A DNA stretch of 64,000 bases from Chloroflexota bacterium (GTDB lineage: Bacteria; Chloroflexota; Dehalococcoidia; JACPQK01), in the NCBI GenBank assembly GCA_016190505.1, contig JACPQM010000081.1, forward strand, positions 16,139 to 80,138. The letters are read 5' to 3'. Each line of letters opens with the position of its first letter. The stretch's first letter is position 1. The position numbers and the translations under genes were made by a program. A model generated the notes under the pieces. That model saw nothing but the letters and a program-made list of their open reading frames with translations, was not told where the DNA came from and did no database searches. Below, in pieces: positions 1 to 8,274 of the stretch.

Positions 1-591
1 ACCGTGGACGGGCTGGACATACGGCGGGTGACCACGCGCTCGCTGGCCAAGAGCATCGCCTTCGTCCCCCAGGACCCATTCCTGTTTTCGGGGACCATAG
101 CCGAGAACCTGCGCTACGGCCGCCCCGAAGCCACCCCGTCGGAGGTGGAGGCGGCGGCCCGGGCGGTGGGCGCCCACGAGTTCATCACGAAGCTGGAACA
201 GGGGTACGATTCCCCGGTTGGTGAGCGCGGCGTCAACCTGAGCCTGGGACAGCGTCAGTTGCTGTGCCTGGCGCGGGCGCTGCTCGCCGACGCCCCCATA
301 CTGGTCCTGGACGAGGCCACGGCCAGCGTGGACCCAGCCACCGAGGCGCGCATGCAGCAAGCCCTCCGCCGCCTCATGGCCGGCCGGACAACCATCGTCA
401 TTGCCCACCGGCTGTCCACAGTGGAGCAGGCCAACCTTATCGTGGTGCTCGATGGCGGGCGCATCGTGGAGCGCGGCACCCACACCGAGCTGATGCAGGC
501 GGGCGGGCTGTACTCGCGCCTCTACCGGCAGACCAGCCCCTCCCCCTCAGGGTCAGAGTGGCGGTTGTCGGGAACTATCGTCACCGCGTAG
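1..591 (+). CDS. ABC transporter ATP-binding/permease protein, C-terminal part (5' truncated)
   Basis: This is the end of an ATP-binding domain of an ABC exporter; the frame is open to the left edge, so the true start and any membrane domain lie outside the window. In order it shows the Q-loop (FVPQDPFLFSGT), the signature LSLGQRQ, Walker B with its glutamate (ILVLDEATASVD) and the switch histidine (IAHRLST). This order, and the phrase FSGTIAENLRYG, are typical of homodimeric or heterodimeric lipid/drug exporters (ABCB-like) with a fused N-terminal membrane domain. The TAG stop is donated by a palindromic repeat starting at 588. Substrate is unknown. Confidence 0.93.
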   Translation, partial: TVDGLDIRRVTTRSLAKSIAFVPQDPFLFSGTIAENLRYGRPEATPSEVEAAARAVGAHEFITKLEQGYDSPVGERGVNLSLGQRQLLCLARALLADAPILVLDEATASVDPATEARMQQALRRLMAGRTTIVIAHRLSTVEQANLIVVLDGGRIVERGTHTELMQAGGLYSRLYRQTSPSPSGSEWRLSGTIVTA

Positions 592-659
592 GGGCGAAGC
601 ATCGGGCGCGACAGGCGTGGGGGCCTAACCGAGATCCTGGCCCGATGCTTCGCCCCTAC
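588..659. repeat. Inverted repeat, GTAGGGGCGAAGCATCGGG family
   Basis: The arms begin GTAGGGGCGAAGCATCGGG and end CCCGATGCTTCGCCCCTAC, so the element can fold into a long hairpin just after the ABC gene. Its TAG forms the ABC stop codon. A second copy with the same arm sequence lies at 2085-2156. It may act as a transcription terminator or an mRNA-stabilising hairpin, but there is no T-tract. Confidence 0.8.
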
Positions 660-734
660 TTGTGTCTCCAATAACAATGTTCTTAACCTTTCCTTAACCT
701 TATTGTCTGCCACCGGCCAGCGGGGCACCTATAC

Positions 735-763
735 TGGACAGCGATGCCCTGGCGGCCTAGAAT
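735..763 (+). promoter_or_regulatory. Sigma70-type promoter upstream of glgC
   Basis: TGGACA at 735-740 and TAGAAT at 758-763 are separated by exactly 17 bases. Each box differs from the consensus at one position. Transcription would start near 770, before the TTG start at 829. Confidence 0.65.
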
Positions 764-828
764 TATAGTGTTCCGTGCACTGGGGCGCCGGGGACTGGTC
801 AGGTTCCAGTTCTGGAGAGGGGGAGACG

Positions 829-2064
829 TTGGAAGCAGTTTCGGCGGCGATTATGGCGGGAGGTCGCGGAGAGCGGCTAGGCGTCCTCGGGCACGGGCGG
901 GCCAAGCCAATTCTACCGTTTGCTGGTAACAACCGGCTGATTGATTTCGTCCTGACCAACTGCATACGGTCAGGTGTTCCCAATATCGCCATCCTGGTGC
1001 AGCACGAGGCTGCATCTATTGCCAGCTACGTCAACCAGGGCTTCCGCCGCGCCCGCGGTTGGTCTGGGGACGTCCGCCTGTGCCGGGGCGCCCCAGGCGG
1101 CCCGCGCGAGTACCTGGGCACCGCCCACGCAGTGTACATGAACCTGCCCACTCTCCTGGAGAGAGACCCGGAGGCGGTGCTGGTCCTGGCCAGCGACCAT
1201 GTGTACTCCATGGATTACCGGGAGATGGTGGCCTACCACCGGGAGCGCCGGGCTGACGTCACTGTGGGTGTGGTCCAGGTGCCGCCGGCCGATGCCAGCC
1301 GGTTCGGTATCGTCACCACTGACCGGCAGGGATGCGTGCTGCGCTTTGTGGAGAAGCCGGGGACGCCTCAGGGCAATTTGGCCTCCATGAGCGTCTACGT
1401 GTTCAGCCCATCTGTCCTGGCTGAGCAACTGGCCCTCGACGTGTGGGACCCCGCCTCAGAGCACGATTTCGGCCGTTCCATTCTGCCCCGGATGGTACAG
1501 ACCCACCGGGTCTACGCGTTTCCGTTCCAGGGCTACTGGCGGGATGTGGGCACCGTCCAGGCTTACTGGCAGGCCCACATGGACATGCTCCAGGGACAGC
1601 TTGACCTTCCCGAAGGCCTGGGCCGTCCCGTCCCCTGGGGTGCCCCCAGTCAACGCAGCCTGGTCTTCCCCGGCTGTGTGGTGGAAGGGAGGATCGAGAA
1701 CTCGGTGCTGTTCCCGGGCGTGCTGGTGGCCCAGGGCGCGCTGGTCAGAGACAGCGTGGTGCTCTCTGACGCCACCATTGAGGCAGGAAGCGTGGTGGCC
1801 CGGACCATTGTGGATGAGGGCGCCCTCATTGGCCCGTCCAGCTACATCGGGTACGGCCTGAGTGCCGAGCACCCGTCACCTGAAGACGAGGAGCTGACGG
1901 TGATCGGGCGCAACGCCGTGGTCCCCCAGGGCGCGGCCATCGGCCAGGGCTGCCTGGTGCATCCCGGCGTATCTCCGGACGACTTTGTCACCCTGGTGGT
2001 GCCCAGGGGGGGCGAGGTAGCCGCTCGGCACCTCCAGGAGCTTGCGTCTCAAGCCGCATCGTAG
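829..2064 (+). CDS. glgC: Sugar-phosphate nucleotidyltransferase, glucose-1-phosphate adenylyltransferase-like
   Basis: The product (411 aa) resembles the GlgC family, which makes ADP-glucose from glucose-1-phosphate and ATP for glycogen synthesis. The nucleotide-binding motif AAIMAGGRGERL is at the N-terminus, followed by RAKPILPFAGNNRLIDF. The middle has the substrate region FVEKPGTP and the catalytic-lobe motif YWRDVGTV, and the C-terminal 130 residues are hexapeptide left-handed beta-helix repeats (GRIENSVLFPGVLV). A TTG at 829, preceded by a GAGAGGGGGA ribosome-binding site, is preferred to the GTG at 775, because homologues begin a few residues before the GGRGERL loop. It stands alone with its own promoter. 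No other glycogen gene is in the window, so a different sugar-1-phosphate substrate is possible. Confidence 0.85.
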   Translation: MEAVSAAIMAGGRGERLGVLGHGRAKPILPFAGNNRLIDFVLTNCIRSGVPNIAILVQHEAASIASYVNQGFRRARGWSGDVRLCRGAPGGPREYLGTAHAVYMNLPTLLERDPEAVLVLASDHVYSMDYREMVAYHRERRADVTVGVVQVPPADASRFGIVTTDRQGCVLRFVEKPGTPQGNLASMSVYVFSPSVLAEQLALDVWDPASEHDFGRSILPRMVQTHRVYAFPFQGYWRDVGTVQAYWQAHMDMLQGQLDLPEGLGRPVPWGAPSQRSLVFPGCVVEGRIENSVLFPGVLVAQGALVRDSVVLSDATIEAGSVVARTIVDEGALIGPSSYIGYGLSAEHPSPEDEELTVIGRNAVVPQGAAIGQGCLVHPGVSPDDFVTLVVPRGGEVAARHLQELASQAAS

Positions 2065-2396
2065 GCAGACGTCGGGCCACCCCCGTAGGGGCGAAGCATC
2101 GGGGCGCAGTACGCCCTGGCACCAAATACGCCGACAGCCCGCTGCTTCGCCCCTACAAGCCGCCGTAGACCTTCACCTGACGTGGGTCGAGGTTCCGATC
2201 TTGACCCACCCTTTCGCGGGCAAACAGCACATGGCAATTAGGCCAACGGGGCTGGCGGCCAACGTAGGGGCATGGCGCGCCATGCCCCTACCTCTTTTGT
2301 ACCCACCCAGGTAGAGGTTTGGCCCGTAGGGGCGCATGGCGTGCGCCCTACCGCCCGTAGCCCGTAGCCCGTAGCCTGTCCCCCTGCGTCCCCCTT
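2065..2396. repeat. Intergenic repeat cluster (three palindromic elements and a heptamer array)
   Basis: No gene is seen here. The stretch holds a long inverted repeat at 2085-2156 (second copy of the 588-659 element), a perfect 28-base palindrome at 2264-2291 (GTAGGGGCATGGCG and its complement), a shorter palindrome at 2326-2351, and three TAGCCYG heptamers at 2358-2378. Confidence 0.85.
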
Positions 2397-2942
2397 GTGG
2401 TAAACTTATCGCAGTTGAGGCTGGCCAAAGGCCAGCGTCCAGGGAGTACAAGCTCCATCGAGCGCTCAGTTCCTCGGACACCTATCGAGCACCCTGTGTC
2501 GGCAGGGGGCGTCGTTTTCCGTTGGCTGGACCGCGAGCTCCAGGTAGTTATCTGTTGGAGCCGGGAAAGGGATACCTGGGGCCTACCCAAAGGTACACCC
2601 AACCCAGGTGAGACCATGGAGGAGTGCGCCCTCCGCGAGGTGCGAGAGGAGACTGGCCTGGAGACCAGCATCGTGGGCAAGGTAGGCACCATCCGCTACT
2701 GGTTCTCCGCCAGGGGCGTCCGCTACCACAAGTCCGTGCACCACTTCCTGATGGAACCCACCGGAGGGTCCATGGACCAGCACGACCCGGAGTTCGACGT
2801 CGTCAAGTGGGCACCCGCCTCCGAGGCCCAGCGCACCCTCACCTACCAGAACGAGGTGGACATGGTGGCCCAGGCGGTACGCATCCTCACACGGGGGACC
2901 CAGGCCCCATCCCCCACAACCGGCAAAGGGCAGCAACAATGA
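2397..2942 (+). CDS. NUDIX hydrolase
   Basis: This is a Nudix-fold pyrophosphatase (181 aa if the GTG at 2397 is used). The Nudix box fits the consensus GX5EX7REUXEEXGU: it opens GTPNPGE, continues TMEECAL, and closes REVREETGL. The preceding AGGVVFRW and the following IRYWFSARG are typical of diadenosine polyphosphate/(d)NTP hydrolases of the MutT group. The first 30 residues have no counterpart in the core fold and the start is uncertain: an AGGGAG at 2441 suggests initiation further downstream, but no standard start codon follows it closely. The stop overlaps the next gene as ATGA, so the two are translationally coupled. The substrate cannot be told from the sequence. Confidence 0.88.
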   Translation: MVNLSQLRLAKGQRPGSTSSIERSVPRTPIEHPVSAGGVVFRWLDRELQVVICWSRERDTWGLPKGTPNPGETMEECALREVREETGLETSIVGKVGTIRYWFSARGVRYHKSVHHFLMEPTGGSMDQHDPEFDVVKWAPASEAQRTLTYQNEVDMVAQAVRILTRGTQAPSPTTGKGQQQ

Positions 2943-3517
2943 GGGTGCCAGGGACAAAGGTGGTCCTCCGCGAAAAGCGCTTGTCGGATGCTTTGCAGGA
3001 CTATCAGTGGCGCACCGACAAAGAGCTGGCCCGGCTGGATGCCGCCACCCCCCTGGCCATGTCCTTTGCCGACTACCATGCCTTCTGCATGGAGGACCTC
3101 CAGTTCCCGGACCCGCTGCGCCGGCGCTTCGCCATTGAGACCCTGGACGGCATCCATATCGGCAACTGCACCTACTACGACGTTGACGAGCGCCGCGGCC
3201 AGTGCCAGGTGGGCATCATGATCGGCGACAAGTCCTACTGGGACCAGGGTTACGGCACGGATGCCATGACAACGCTGGTGGACCACATTTTCCGCACTAC
3301 GAAGTTCGAGCGGGTGTATCTGGAGACCCTGGACTGGAACATAAGGGCACATCTCAGCTTCCAGAAGGTCGGCTTTTTCCCGTGTGGCCGCGAACAACGC
3401 CCACCGTACACGTTCATCGTGATGGAGATGTTCCGCCACCAGTGGGAAACGGCCGGCGGGGCAGCCGCCGCCCGGCAGGCTGCCCCGGCCCGCAGGACAT
3501 CGAGCCCGGGGGGTTGA
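2939..3517 (+). CDS. GNAT-family N-acetyltransferase
   Basis: The 192-residue product has the RimJ/RimL-like GNAT layout: an N-terminal VVLREKRLSDA strand-helix, a central GIMIGDKSYWDQGYGTDA that is the acetyl-CoA pyrophosphate loop (Q-x-x-G-x-G variant QGYGTD), and the C-terminal LNIRAHLSFQKVGF-like motif. The ATG at 2939 overlaps the Nudix stop by four bases, with AAAGGG upstream. Such enzymes acetylate amino groups of protein N-termini, antibiotics or small amines; the acceptor here is unknown. The last 25 residues are Ala/Arg-rich and probably disordered. A GTG-free 3-base gap leads to the histidine kinase, so Nudix, GNAT, kinase and regulator form one unit. Confidence 0.88.
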   Translation: MRVPGTKVVLREKRLSDALQDYQWRTDKELARLDAATPLAMSFADYHAFCMEDLQFPDPLRRRFAIETLDGIHIGNCTYYDVDERRGQCQVGIMIGDKSYWDQGYGTDAMTTLVDHIFRTTKFERVYLETLDWNIRAHLSFQKVGFFPCGREQRPPYTFIVMEMFRHQWETAGGAAAARQAAPARRTSSPGG

Positions 3518-3520
3518 CCG

Positions 3521-4654
3521 ATGACCTCCCAGGAACAGGCGGCAGGGCCGGCCACCCAGCCCAAGGGCAGGCTACGTCGGGTGGGGCACCTGCTGCTGGA
3601 GTGGATCGCCCGCTTTCCCCTGTTCTACAAGGTCCTGATCGCCAATACCCTGCTGGTAGTGGTGGGCGTGGTGGTGGGAAGCTGGCTAACCGCCGATCAC
3701 GTGCGCGCATCCCCGGGACACCTGGTGCATTGGGAGTTCATTCTGTGGTTCGGCGCGGTGGCCGTCTCCGGTTCCTTGGTCCTGAACTATGTGCTGCTGA
3801 GAGCCGCCCTGCAGCCCATCGGCGCCCTGCACCGGCTGGCTGACGCGCTGCACAAGGGGAACCTCGAGGCCAGGGCTGATCGCACCTTCTTTAGCGATCG
3901 CGACGTGGACAGGCTGATCGCAGCGGTGAACCAGGTGCTGGGCGAGCTCACCCGCTACCAGGAGCAACTGCGCCACTTGTCCAGCAGGGTCACTGCACAG
4001 TTAGAGACAGAGCGCAAGAACCTGGCCCGGGAGCTGCATGACGAGACAGCCCAGGCCCTGGCCACCCTGCTGGTGATGCAGCGCATGGTCGCCCGGGAGG
4101 CTACCACCCCAAAGCAGACGCAGGCCCTCCAGGAGCTCCGCGAGCTGACGTCCTTGACGCTGGAGGGGGTGCGCCGTATGAGCGTCGGCCTGCGCCCATC
4201 TATTCTCGATGACACCGGCCTGGTAGGCGCCCTCCACTGGTACGTGGAGGAGTTTTGTGGCGACACCCTGCCCCCTGTCCGCATGGACCTGGAGGAGTCC
4301 CTGGGGAGGTTGACACCAGATACGGAACTGGCTATATATCGTATTACTCAGGAGGCGTTGAGCAACATCATGCGCCACGCCTCGGCTTCGGCCGTATCTT
4401 TGAGTTTGCAGCAAGATGGAAACTGGGTAGTGCTCAACGTAGCCGATGATGGCGTAGGCTTCGACCCGGCGGCGCCCCCCAAAGAGGGGGGACGGGAGTC
4501 TCTGGGTCTGTTTACCATGCGTGAGCGGGCTGAGCTCGTGGGCGGCCATCTCGAGGTGGTTTCCAGGCGGGGGGAGGGCACCACGGTACGGGCCCGCTTC
4601 CCCTTGCCACCCCGACCTGTCGGGGCGGTCTCACTGGTACCGAGCGATGGATAG
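3521..4654 (+). CDS. Sensor histidine kinase (HisKA_3 / NarX-like)
   Basis: This 377-residue membrane kinase has two transmembrane helices (about 33-57 and 70-93) with a short loop between them. A HAMP-like linker follows, then a dimerisation helix containing ARELHDETAQ, with His173 as the predicted phosphorylation site. The ATPase domain has the N-box LAIYRITQEALSNIMRHA, G1 ADDGVGFDP and G2 GLFTMRERAELVGG. This combination is the NarX/DesK-type family that pairs with NarL-type regulators. The tiny extracytoplasmic loop suggests sensing in the membrane or through the cytoplasm. The 3' end overlaps the regulator gene by eight bases. Near the 3' end the DNA contains a CCCCGACCTGTCGGGGC palindrome, so the C-terminal tail may be repeat-derived. 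Confidence 0.93.
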   Translation: MTSQEQAAGPATQPKGRLRRVGHLLLEWIARFPLFYKVLIANTLLVVVGVVVGSWLTADHVRASPGHLVHWEFILWFGAVAVSGSLVLNYVLLRAALQPIGALHRLADALHKGNLEARADRTFFSDRDVDRLIAAVNQVLGELTRYQEQLRHLSSRVTAQLETERKNLARELHDETAQALATLLVMQRMVAREATTPKQTQALQELRELTSLTLEGVRRMSVGLRPSILDDTGLVGALHWYVEEFCGDTLPPVRMDLEESLGRLTPDTELAIYRITQEALSNIMRHASASAVSLSLQQDGNWVVLNVADDGVGFDPAAPPKEGGRESLGLFTMRERAELVGGHLEVVSRRGEGTTVRARFPLPPRPVGAVSLVPSDG

Positions 4655-5294
4655 AAAGATCCGCGTACAACTGGTTGACGACCACGCCGTGCTGCGGGCG
4701 GGGCTGCGGGCGCTACTCAACTCTGAGCCGGACATCGAGGTGGTGGGGGAGGCCGGCAGCGGGGAAGAGGCCATTGACATGGCCAAGCAGTTACTGCCCG
4801 ACATAGTGGTCACCGACATTGTCATGCCGGGCATTGACGGGCTCGAGGCGACGCAGCGCATCACTACGGCGTTGCCCCACTGCCGCGTGCTCATCCTCAC
4901 CATGTACAAGCAGGCACACTACCTGTTCAAAGCTCTCAAGGTGGGCGCCTCGGGCTACATCCTCAAGAGCGACCTGGATACCGAGCTCGTGGAGGCCATC
5001 CGGACCGCCAGCCGGGGCGACGCCTTCGTCTACTCCTCCGACACCAGGGCATTCTTCCGGGCCTATCTGGAGCAGGGCGGCACTACCCGAGGGCCGGAGG
5101 GCCTCAGCGAGATGGAGAACCGGGTGCTCAAGCTTACCGCCCAGGGCTACAGCAACCGTCAGATAGGGGAGATGCTCTCCATCAGCCCTCGCACCGTGGA
5201 TACCTACCGCGCCCGCATAATGAACAAGCTGGGCCTGGCCAGCCGGGCCGAGCTCCATGGCTGGGCGCTCCAGCACGGCCTGCTCCAGACGTAG
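4647..5294 (+). CDS. NarL/FixJ-type response regulator
   Basis: The 215-residue product has a receiver domain with the acidic pair DD at 11-12, the phospho-acceptor Asp57 (VVTDIVMPG), Thr85 and Lys107, and a C-terminal LuxR-type helix-turn-helix (YSNRQIGEMLSISPRTVDTY). The ATG at 4647 overlaps the kinase stop, which makes it the cognate partner of that kinase. It is expected to bind DNA as a dimer after phosphorylation. The target genes are unknown; the second regulator gene immediately downstream and the pilin cluster are candidates. The TAG stop is followed at once by CGGGCTA heptamers. Confidence 0.95.
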   Translation: MDRKIRVQLVDDHAVLRAGLRALLNSEPDIEVVGEAGSGEEAIDMAKQLLPDIVVTDIVMPGIDGLEATQRITTALPHCRVLILTMYKQAHYLFKALKVGASGYILKSDLDTELVEAIRTASRGDAFVYSSDTRAFFRAYLEQGGTTRGPEGLSEMENRVLKLTAQGYSNRQIGEMLSISPRTVDTYRARIMNKLGLASRAELHGWALQHGLLQT

Positions 5295-5296
5295 GC

Positions 5297-5334
5297 GGGC
5301 TACGGGCTACGGGCTACGTAGTGTTTTGCACTAC
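5297..5334. repeat. CGGGCTA heptamers and a small inverted repeat
   Basis: Three CGGGCTA units (reverse complement of TAGCCCG) run from 5297, followed by the inverted repeat GTAGTG-TTTTG-CACTAC at 5318-5334. The inverted repeat could be a regulator site before the second response-regulator gene. Confidence 0.5.
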
Positions 5335-5391
5335 ACAGCTATCCGTACATTGCCTGACCGGAGATTCTCGTGTCTGCGCCATAGTGGTGAT

Positions 5392-6063
5392 GTGGCAGGG
5401 CAAGCACCGGGCCGCCGGAGCATAAAGATACTGCTGGTAGATGACAGCAATCTACTGCGCACCGCGCTGGCCAACCTCCTATCCGGGGAAAACGGGCTGC
5501 GAGTGGTGGCCCAGGCGGCCAACGGAGAGGAAGCGATTCAGCGGGCGTTAGAGACTTTCCCTGACCTCGTACTGATGGACGTCCGCATGCCCGTATGCGA
5601 CGGCATCACTGCCACCCGGCGCATCAAAGAGGCGCTGCCCGACACCCGGGTCATCATGCTCAGCGTATCCGATGACAACGAGGACCTGTTCGAGGCCCTG
5701 AAGGCCGGCGCCGAGGGATATCTGCTGAAGACCGTGGAGACGGAGGAGCTGGTGGCCACCATACAGCGTCTCGCGGCGGGAGACGTAGCCTTTTCGCCCC
5801 CCATGGCCACCCGGATTCTCCGGGAGTTCGTGCGCCAGCTCAAGTCTACCCCTCCCCTGGTGGCGCCCCGCGCCCTCACGGCCCGCGAGGAGGAGGTGCT
5901 GCGCATGGTGAGCCAGGGCTACACCAACCAGGATGTGGCCCAGGCGCTGCACCTGACTCAGGGCACGGTCAAAGGCTACCTCCACACCATCCTGGAAAAG
6001 CTCCACGTGCGCAACCGCACCGAAGCCGCCGCCTGGCTCCGCCAGGGGGCCGCGCCCCGGTAG
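5392..6063 (+). CDS. NarL/FixJ-type response regulator (second)
   Basis: This is a second receiver plus LuxR-HTH regulator. From the GTG at 5392 (223 aa), the acidic pair is in LLVDDSN, the phospho-acceptor is Asp63 (LMDVRMP), and the conserved Ser and Lys follow in MLSVSDD and YLLKTV. The HTH lies in LTAREEEVLRMVSQGYTNQ. The frame is open upstream to 5257, but those codons come from intergenic repeats, so the GTG is preferred although its ribosome-binding site is weak. There is no second kinase, so it may share the upstream kinase or be driven by a distant one. It differs clearly from the first regulator and is not a recent duplicate. Confidence 0.88.
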   Translation: MAGQAPGRRSIKILLVDDSNLLRTALANLLSGENGLRVVAQAANGEEAIQRALETFPDLVLMDVRMPVCDGITATRRIKEALPDTRVIMLSVSDDNEDLFEALKAGAEGYLLKTVETEELVATIQRLAAGDVAFSPPMATRILREFVRQLKSTPPLVAPRALTAREEEVLRMVSQGYTNQDVAQALHLTQGTVKGYLHTILEKLHVRNRTEAAAWLRQGAAPR

Positions 6064-6202
6064 CCTTCGGGCTACTGGCTTCAGGTTACAGGTACGGCCA
6101 ACGGGTTACAGGTGTAGGGGCGGGCCTTGTGCTTCTTTCAATGAACCGAGCCCCCATGTCAATAGGGGAGTAGGACGGGACGACGTATCAGAGTCGCGCC
6201 TG

Positions 6203-6272
6203 TAGCCTGTAGCCCGTAGCCTGTAGCCCGTAGCCTGTAGCCTGTAGCCCGTAGCCTGTAGCCTGTAGCCTA
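6203..6272. repeat. Heptamer tandem array TAGCCYG (about ten units)
   Basis: Nine full TAGCCTG or TAGCCCG units plus a partial one run without interruption. The array reaches the stop codon of the pilin-like gene on the minus strand (complement of 6270-6272). Shorter arrays of the same unit occur at about 2358, 5297, 26417, 58514 and 59946. Confidence 0.9.
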
Positions 6273-7250
6273 CGGCGACAGCCAGGTGTAAGCGAAGACC
6301 TGGTTGGTGATAAAGCTGACGTTGTCAGTGGCCCAGGGCGAGGTGTAGTCGGGCGGCTCGCTGAAACCGGGCACCTGGCGCAGGTATGCGGACACGCTCA
6401 CCGCCCCGACGCTAGCCGTTACCAGGTAGTCCTTGTAGGCTTTGGCATATGTCCAGGTGTGCTCCGGCCCGCCGGAAGGGGAGAAAGCTACCGTGGTCTT
6501 GGTCTGGTTGTCAACGTTGAAAAAGACGATGGTGTATACTCCCCCACTGTCGTCTGTGGCAGGGTCCACGGTTACCCCCAGGGTGCGATTGAAATAGGCT
6601 TTGTTGACCTGGTTCTCCTCAAGGGAGGCGCTCTGGGGCCACACGTTTATCCGGCCCGGCGGCAGGGGGTCGTTACCATTGTCCAGGGGTATGCCTGCCC
6701 ATATGCCTACTTTGGACTTGCCCTCTTCGTTGTAGGCCCAGTTCACCTGGATAGTGCCGGCCTTCACGTTATACAGGCGCATCAGGTAGCCCTTGTTGGC
6801 GGGCACTGTTGCCAGGTAGGGATGTACCGTCCCGGGGTCAACGTACTCGTGTTGTGCCGTGGGCTTCGTCTGGCCCGGTGTAGGCAAGGATAGCGCAACG
6901 GTAGGTGTGTAGTCGTTGGTCGTTACCGAGGGTGGGGCATAGGAAGTGGTCACAAAGAACTCCTGGTGGGGCCGGCCCGGACGGTGCGGAGAGGTCGTGT
7001 TGTAGGTGGTGCTCACGGCGTCGGCGCCACGGACCAGGTCGGAGACGACGCGGTTGAGGGCGGCTTCCGCCGCCAGCACCTTCATCCGTTGCTCTCGTTC
7101 ATTCCCCCCCTTCTGAAGCATGGTCGCGATCTGAGACAACAACGGCACGAGGACCACCATTCCGGCGGCCAGCAGCACCACCGCCAGCAGCAGGACCTGG
7201 CCGGCCTCGCCGACCTCACCCCACCCTCTCCGCTTTCTACGGGCTAGCAA
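6270..7250 (-). CDS. PilX-like pilus assembly/minor pilin-like protein
   Basis: The 326-residue product has a short basic N-terminus, then GQVLLLAVVLLAAGMVVLVPLL, one hydrophobic helix, followed by an extracytoplasmic region rich in Thr, Ser and Asn. It lacks the G-F-T/S-L cleavage motif of the five genes upstream; the GQ-L-L-L start resembles PilX N-terminal-domain proteins that accompany type IV pilin operons. Start is TTG at 7250, overlapping the preceding stop by 14 bases. It is the last gene of the minus-strand pilin run. The function as a minor pilin or assembly factor is inferred from context. Confidence 0.7.
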   Translation of the reverse strand: MLARRKRRGWGEVGEAGQVLLLAVVLLAAGMVVLVPLLSQIATMLQKGGNEREQRMKVLAAEAALNRVVSDLVRGADAVSTTYNTTSPHRPGRPHQEFFVTTSYAPPSVTTNDYTPTVALSLPTPGQTKPTAQHEYVDPGTVHPYLATVPANKGYLMRLYNVKAGTIQVNWAYNEEGKSKVGIWAGIPLDNGNDPLPPGRINVWPQSASLEENQVNKAYFNRTLGVTVDPATDDSGGVYTIVFFNVDNQTKTTVAFSPSGGPEHTWTYAKAYKDYLVTASVGAVSVSAYLRQVPGFSEPPDYTSPWATDNVSFITNQVFAYTWLSP

Positions 7251-8274
7251 TGAACAGGACCTGGTCAGTGTAGATTGTGAAATTGGAGTCCGTCCGCCTC
7301 TCCACCTTCAGCTCCGCCACCCTGGTAGTGTCCACGTAAGCCACCTTGGCCGCATTCAAATAGAAGGAATGGGTGGTCGCCACGTTGGCATCGGGGAAGG
7401 TGAAGCTGGAGTCCGGCGCATCCTCGTATCCCGATGGCCCCTTCACATAAAAGTCCATTCGCACGTTGTTCTTGCTCATCTTGCCCGTGAAGCGCACCTG
7501 GAGCTGGCCGATGGAGGCCGGAGAAGTAATGGTCTGGCTGGAACCCTCCCAGACCACCTTGAAAGGGCCGCCAGCGTTCACCGAGTCAACCACGAGAAAC
7601 TCGCTGTCGGCCTGGCAAAGGGAGGAGACAGACCCCGATACGTAAGTGCCCCGAACAATGGTAGGATCGGCAGCCGGGCAGTAGCCAAACGACCCTGGCG
7701 GCGGGGTGGGTACGGCCTCCATGCCGGGCGGGGAAACAATGTACTGTCCTTTGTAGCGCAGGAAGGCCACCACGGTAGCCGTCCGGCCTATGTCCCCCAG
7801 ACCCGGGGCCTCTTCAATCGTTGGGGTTACGGTCACGGCGATCTTCTGCTCAGCCTCAGACCAGGCGAAGGCCACGGCGCTCTCCTGGACAATGTCGCCA
7901 GCTACCTGGAACGTCTCCTGGACAACCCCATTCTGCCTCACCTGGCGCATCAGGGCACTGAGCGCGGCATCGTAGTAGTAGACAGCATCATAGGTGACCG
8001 GGGTCTGACCTGAGTAGTCCGTCCAGGTGAAAGCACCGTACTGGGGGCTGGTACCCAGAGTGTAGGTTTCGGCGGAGTTGGCGTCCCGGGCCAGCCAGTA
8101 GCGGGCAAGCTGCTGGCGGTTCTCCACGGCCAGCTTCGCCCCCTCCTTGGGGACCTGCGACAGGGTCAACGAAAGGGTGCCCGCCAGCGCGGTCACCAGG
8201 AGGCCGGCGATGGTGAGGGCTATCACCACCTCCACCAGGGTAAAGCCCCTGGCCACAGATTCGTGAGTTGTCAT
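7237..8274 (-). CDS. Type IV prepilin-like protein (GFTLVE)
   Basis: From the ATG at 8274 the product is 345 aa. It has a short leader ending VARG, then FTLVEVVIALTIAGLLVTALAG, the class III prepilin signal with Glu5, cut by prepilin peptidase between G and F. The remainder is a large extracellular domain ending in beta-rich sequence. The frame stays open to 8427 only because a dispersed repeat (8270-8385) lies immediately upstream; that part is not expected to be translated. The start codon itself sits at the edge of the repeat (GTCATTCTGAG complement), so the ribosome-binding site has been supplied or disturbed by it. It overlaps the next gene downstream, indicating co-translation. Confidence 0.82.
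   Translation of the reverse strand: MTTHESVARGFTLVEVVIALTIAGLLVTALAGTLSLTLSQVPKEGAKLAVENRQQLARYWLARDANSAETYTLGTSPQYGAFTWTDYSGQTPVTYDAVYYYDAALSALMRQVRQNGVVQETFQVAGDIVQESAVAFAWSEAEQKIAVTVTPTIEEAPGLGDIGRTATVVAFLRYKGQYIVSPPGMEAVPTPPPGSFGYCPAADPTIVRGTYVSGSVSSLCQADSEFLVVDSVNAGGPFKVVWEGSSQTITSPASIGQLQVRFTGKMSKNNVRMDFYVKGPSGYEDAPDSSFTFPDANVATTHSFYLNAAKVAYVDTTRVAELKVERRTDSNFTIYTDQVLFIASP

Noticed and set aside
2624..2938. Upstream extension of the GNAT frame into the Nudix gene
   Set aside because: These codons overlap the Nudix gene in another frame; the ATG at 2939 with the ATGA overlap gives the standard GNAT length.
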